This document shows, piece by piece, positions 63,570 to 64,000 of a DNA stretch of 64,000 nt. The stretch comes from Thermoleophilaceae bacterium. Its GTDB lineage: Bacteria; Actinomycetota; Thermoleophilia; Solirubrobacterales; Thermoleophilaceae. Each line of letters begins with the position of its first letter. Positions within the stretch are counted from its first letter, which is position 1. Below the pieces are notes generated by a model that saw nothing but the letters and a program-made list of their open reading frames with translations, was not told the DNA's origin and did not search any database. The stretch is taken from contig JAUJNT010000002.1 in NCBI GenBank assembly GCA_030448005.1, positions 310,200 through 374,199 of the forward strand. Reading direction: 5' to 3'. The translations under genes were made by a program, and so were the position numbers.

Positions 63570-64000
63570 CAGGTCCGAAAGGCGCTCGCGTTAAGCGAGG
63601 CGATCGTCAACGGCACGAACGGGTCGACGCGACGGCCACAGACGCGCTCAGAGCCGAGGTGGTGAACTCCGCGTGCCGCGAGGCCAGCGAGTGCCACGCC
63701 ATCGGGGAGATGCCCTACGCCTTTAGCCCACGGCTCGACGTTGGAGCGGCCGGGTGCGCGCCGTTCTTCTAGATCGCGCTACTCGATCGCCGCCTTGCCG
63801 CAAAGCAGTCCTGCTCCTGGACTGAGCCAACCGACCCCACCAACGATCAGACTTTCAGCACCGACGCCGTCGGATCCGCCTCCCCCTCCGTGCTGGGAGC
63901 AGCCGTTAGCGGCAGCGCGGGCTGGTGGACGGTCGTGCTGGTCGAGCCGGGACGCTCTCTCAGCTTTTCGTCCGCTTTTCGTCAGCTTCGGGCCTGGAGG
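63570..64000. other. window end, no supported gene
   Basis: 430 bp. Open frames are short. The last 200 bases may belong to a gene that continues beyond the window, but I see no clear start or domain. Confidence 0.3.

Noticed and set aside
1-64000. CRISPR array
   Set aside because: No regularly spaced repeats of 24-40 bp and no cas-like genes were found by reading through. The only tandem repeats are at 2401, 5259 and 62411.
6264-64000. A second copy of the tRNA-Thr 3' end as attR
   Set aside because: I looked for GTTCGAATCC-type sequence to the right and did not see one in the window. The distal end of the element may lie outside or be degraded.

Overview
The window is a 64 kb piece of a high-GC (about 65-70%) genome, most likely an actinobacterium. 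The ECF sigma/anti-sigma pairs, PknB-type kinase, GTG starts and gene families fit Thermoleophilia/Solirubrobacterales; that placement is an inference from gene content, not from a marker phylogeny.

Layout. (1) 1-6263 is intact chromosomal backbone: an O-antigen-ligase-type membrane protein that enters from the left, a UDP-glucose-4-epimerase-like SDR, tmk, holB, a DUF192 protein, a small secreted protein and tRNA-Thr(CGT). (2) 6264 to about 18.8 kb reads as an integrative and mobilizable element placed next to the tRNA: a winged-helix-like protein, a two-gene Pycsar-type anti-phage module (nucleotide cyclase plus three-helix membrane effector), a tail-protein-like ORF, a tyrosine integrase, a sigma-like regulator, and a mobilization operon on the minus strand (excisionase-type HTH, VirD4/TraG coupling ATPase, MobF relaxase-helicase, small RHH-like accessory protein). 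A Phd/PIN toxin-antitoxin pair with a perfect operator palindrome follows. No VirB-type secretion genes are visible. (3) About 19-28.4 kb is an accessory block of small enzymes (FomD/DUF402, two phosphotransferase/nucleotidyltransferase resistance-type proteins, HIT hydrolase, 2H phosphoesterase, methyltransferases, GNAT). (4) 28.4-30.4 kb is an IS cluster (IS1182 remnant, intact IS256 with an 8-bp target duplication). (5) 30.6-41.5 kb carries stress and detoxification genes: DedA behind a CsoR-like operator, a chlorite-dismutase-family protein, a rhodanese divergent from a TetR gene with two operators, VOC and PNPOx-type proteins, hydrolases, a nitrilase and acetyltransferases. (6) 42.5-45.4 kb is an IS1182 element split by an IS110 element. 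(7) 45.5-53.7 kb is mixed mobile DNA (HEAT-repeat protein, DUF3072, phosphotransferase, ArdC-like remnant, a membrane protein with internal repeats, recombinase fragments, methyltransferase, IS982). (8) 53.7-64 kb has a decayed sigma/anti-sigma pair, a secreted serine protease, a DnaQ-type exonuclease, membrane and coiled-coil proteins, IS remnants, an abortive-infection (Abi_C) protein and a PknB-type kinase.

Most interesting points: the Pycsar pair as cargo of a tRNA-linked mobilizable element; a CsoR-like operator ahead of DedA; a repeat-bearing membrane protein of unknown role; the nested IS history that can be read from conserved ends; and an uneven distribution of single-base frameshifts. 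The left 12.4 kb has essentially none. Right of it more than a dozen genes are broken by one-base indels, often in G/C runs, so they are either decaying genes or uncorrected long-read errors.
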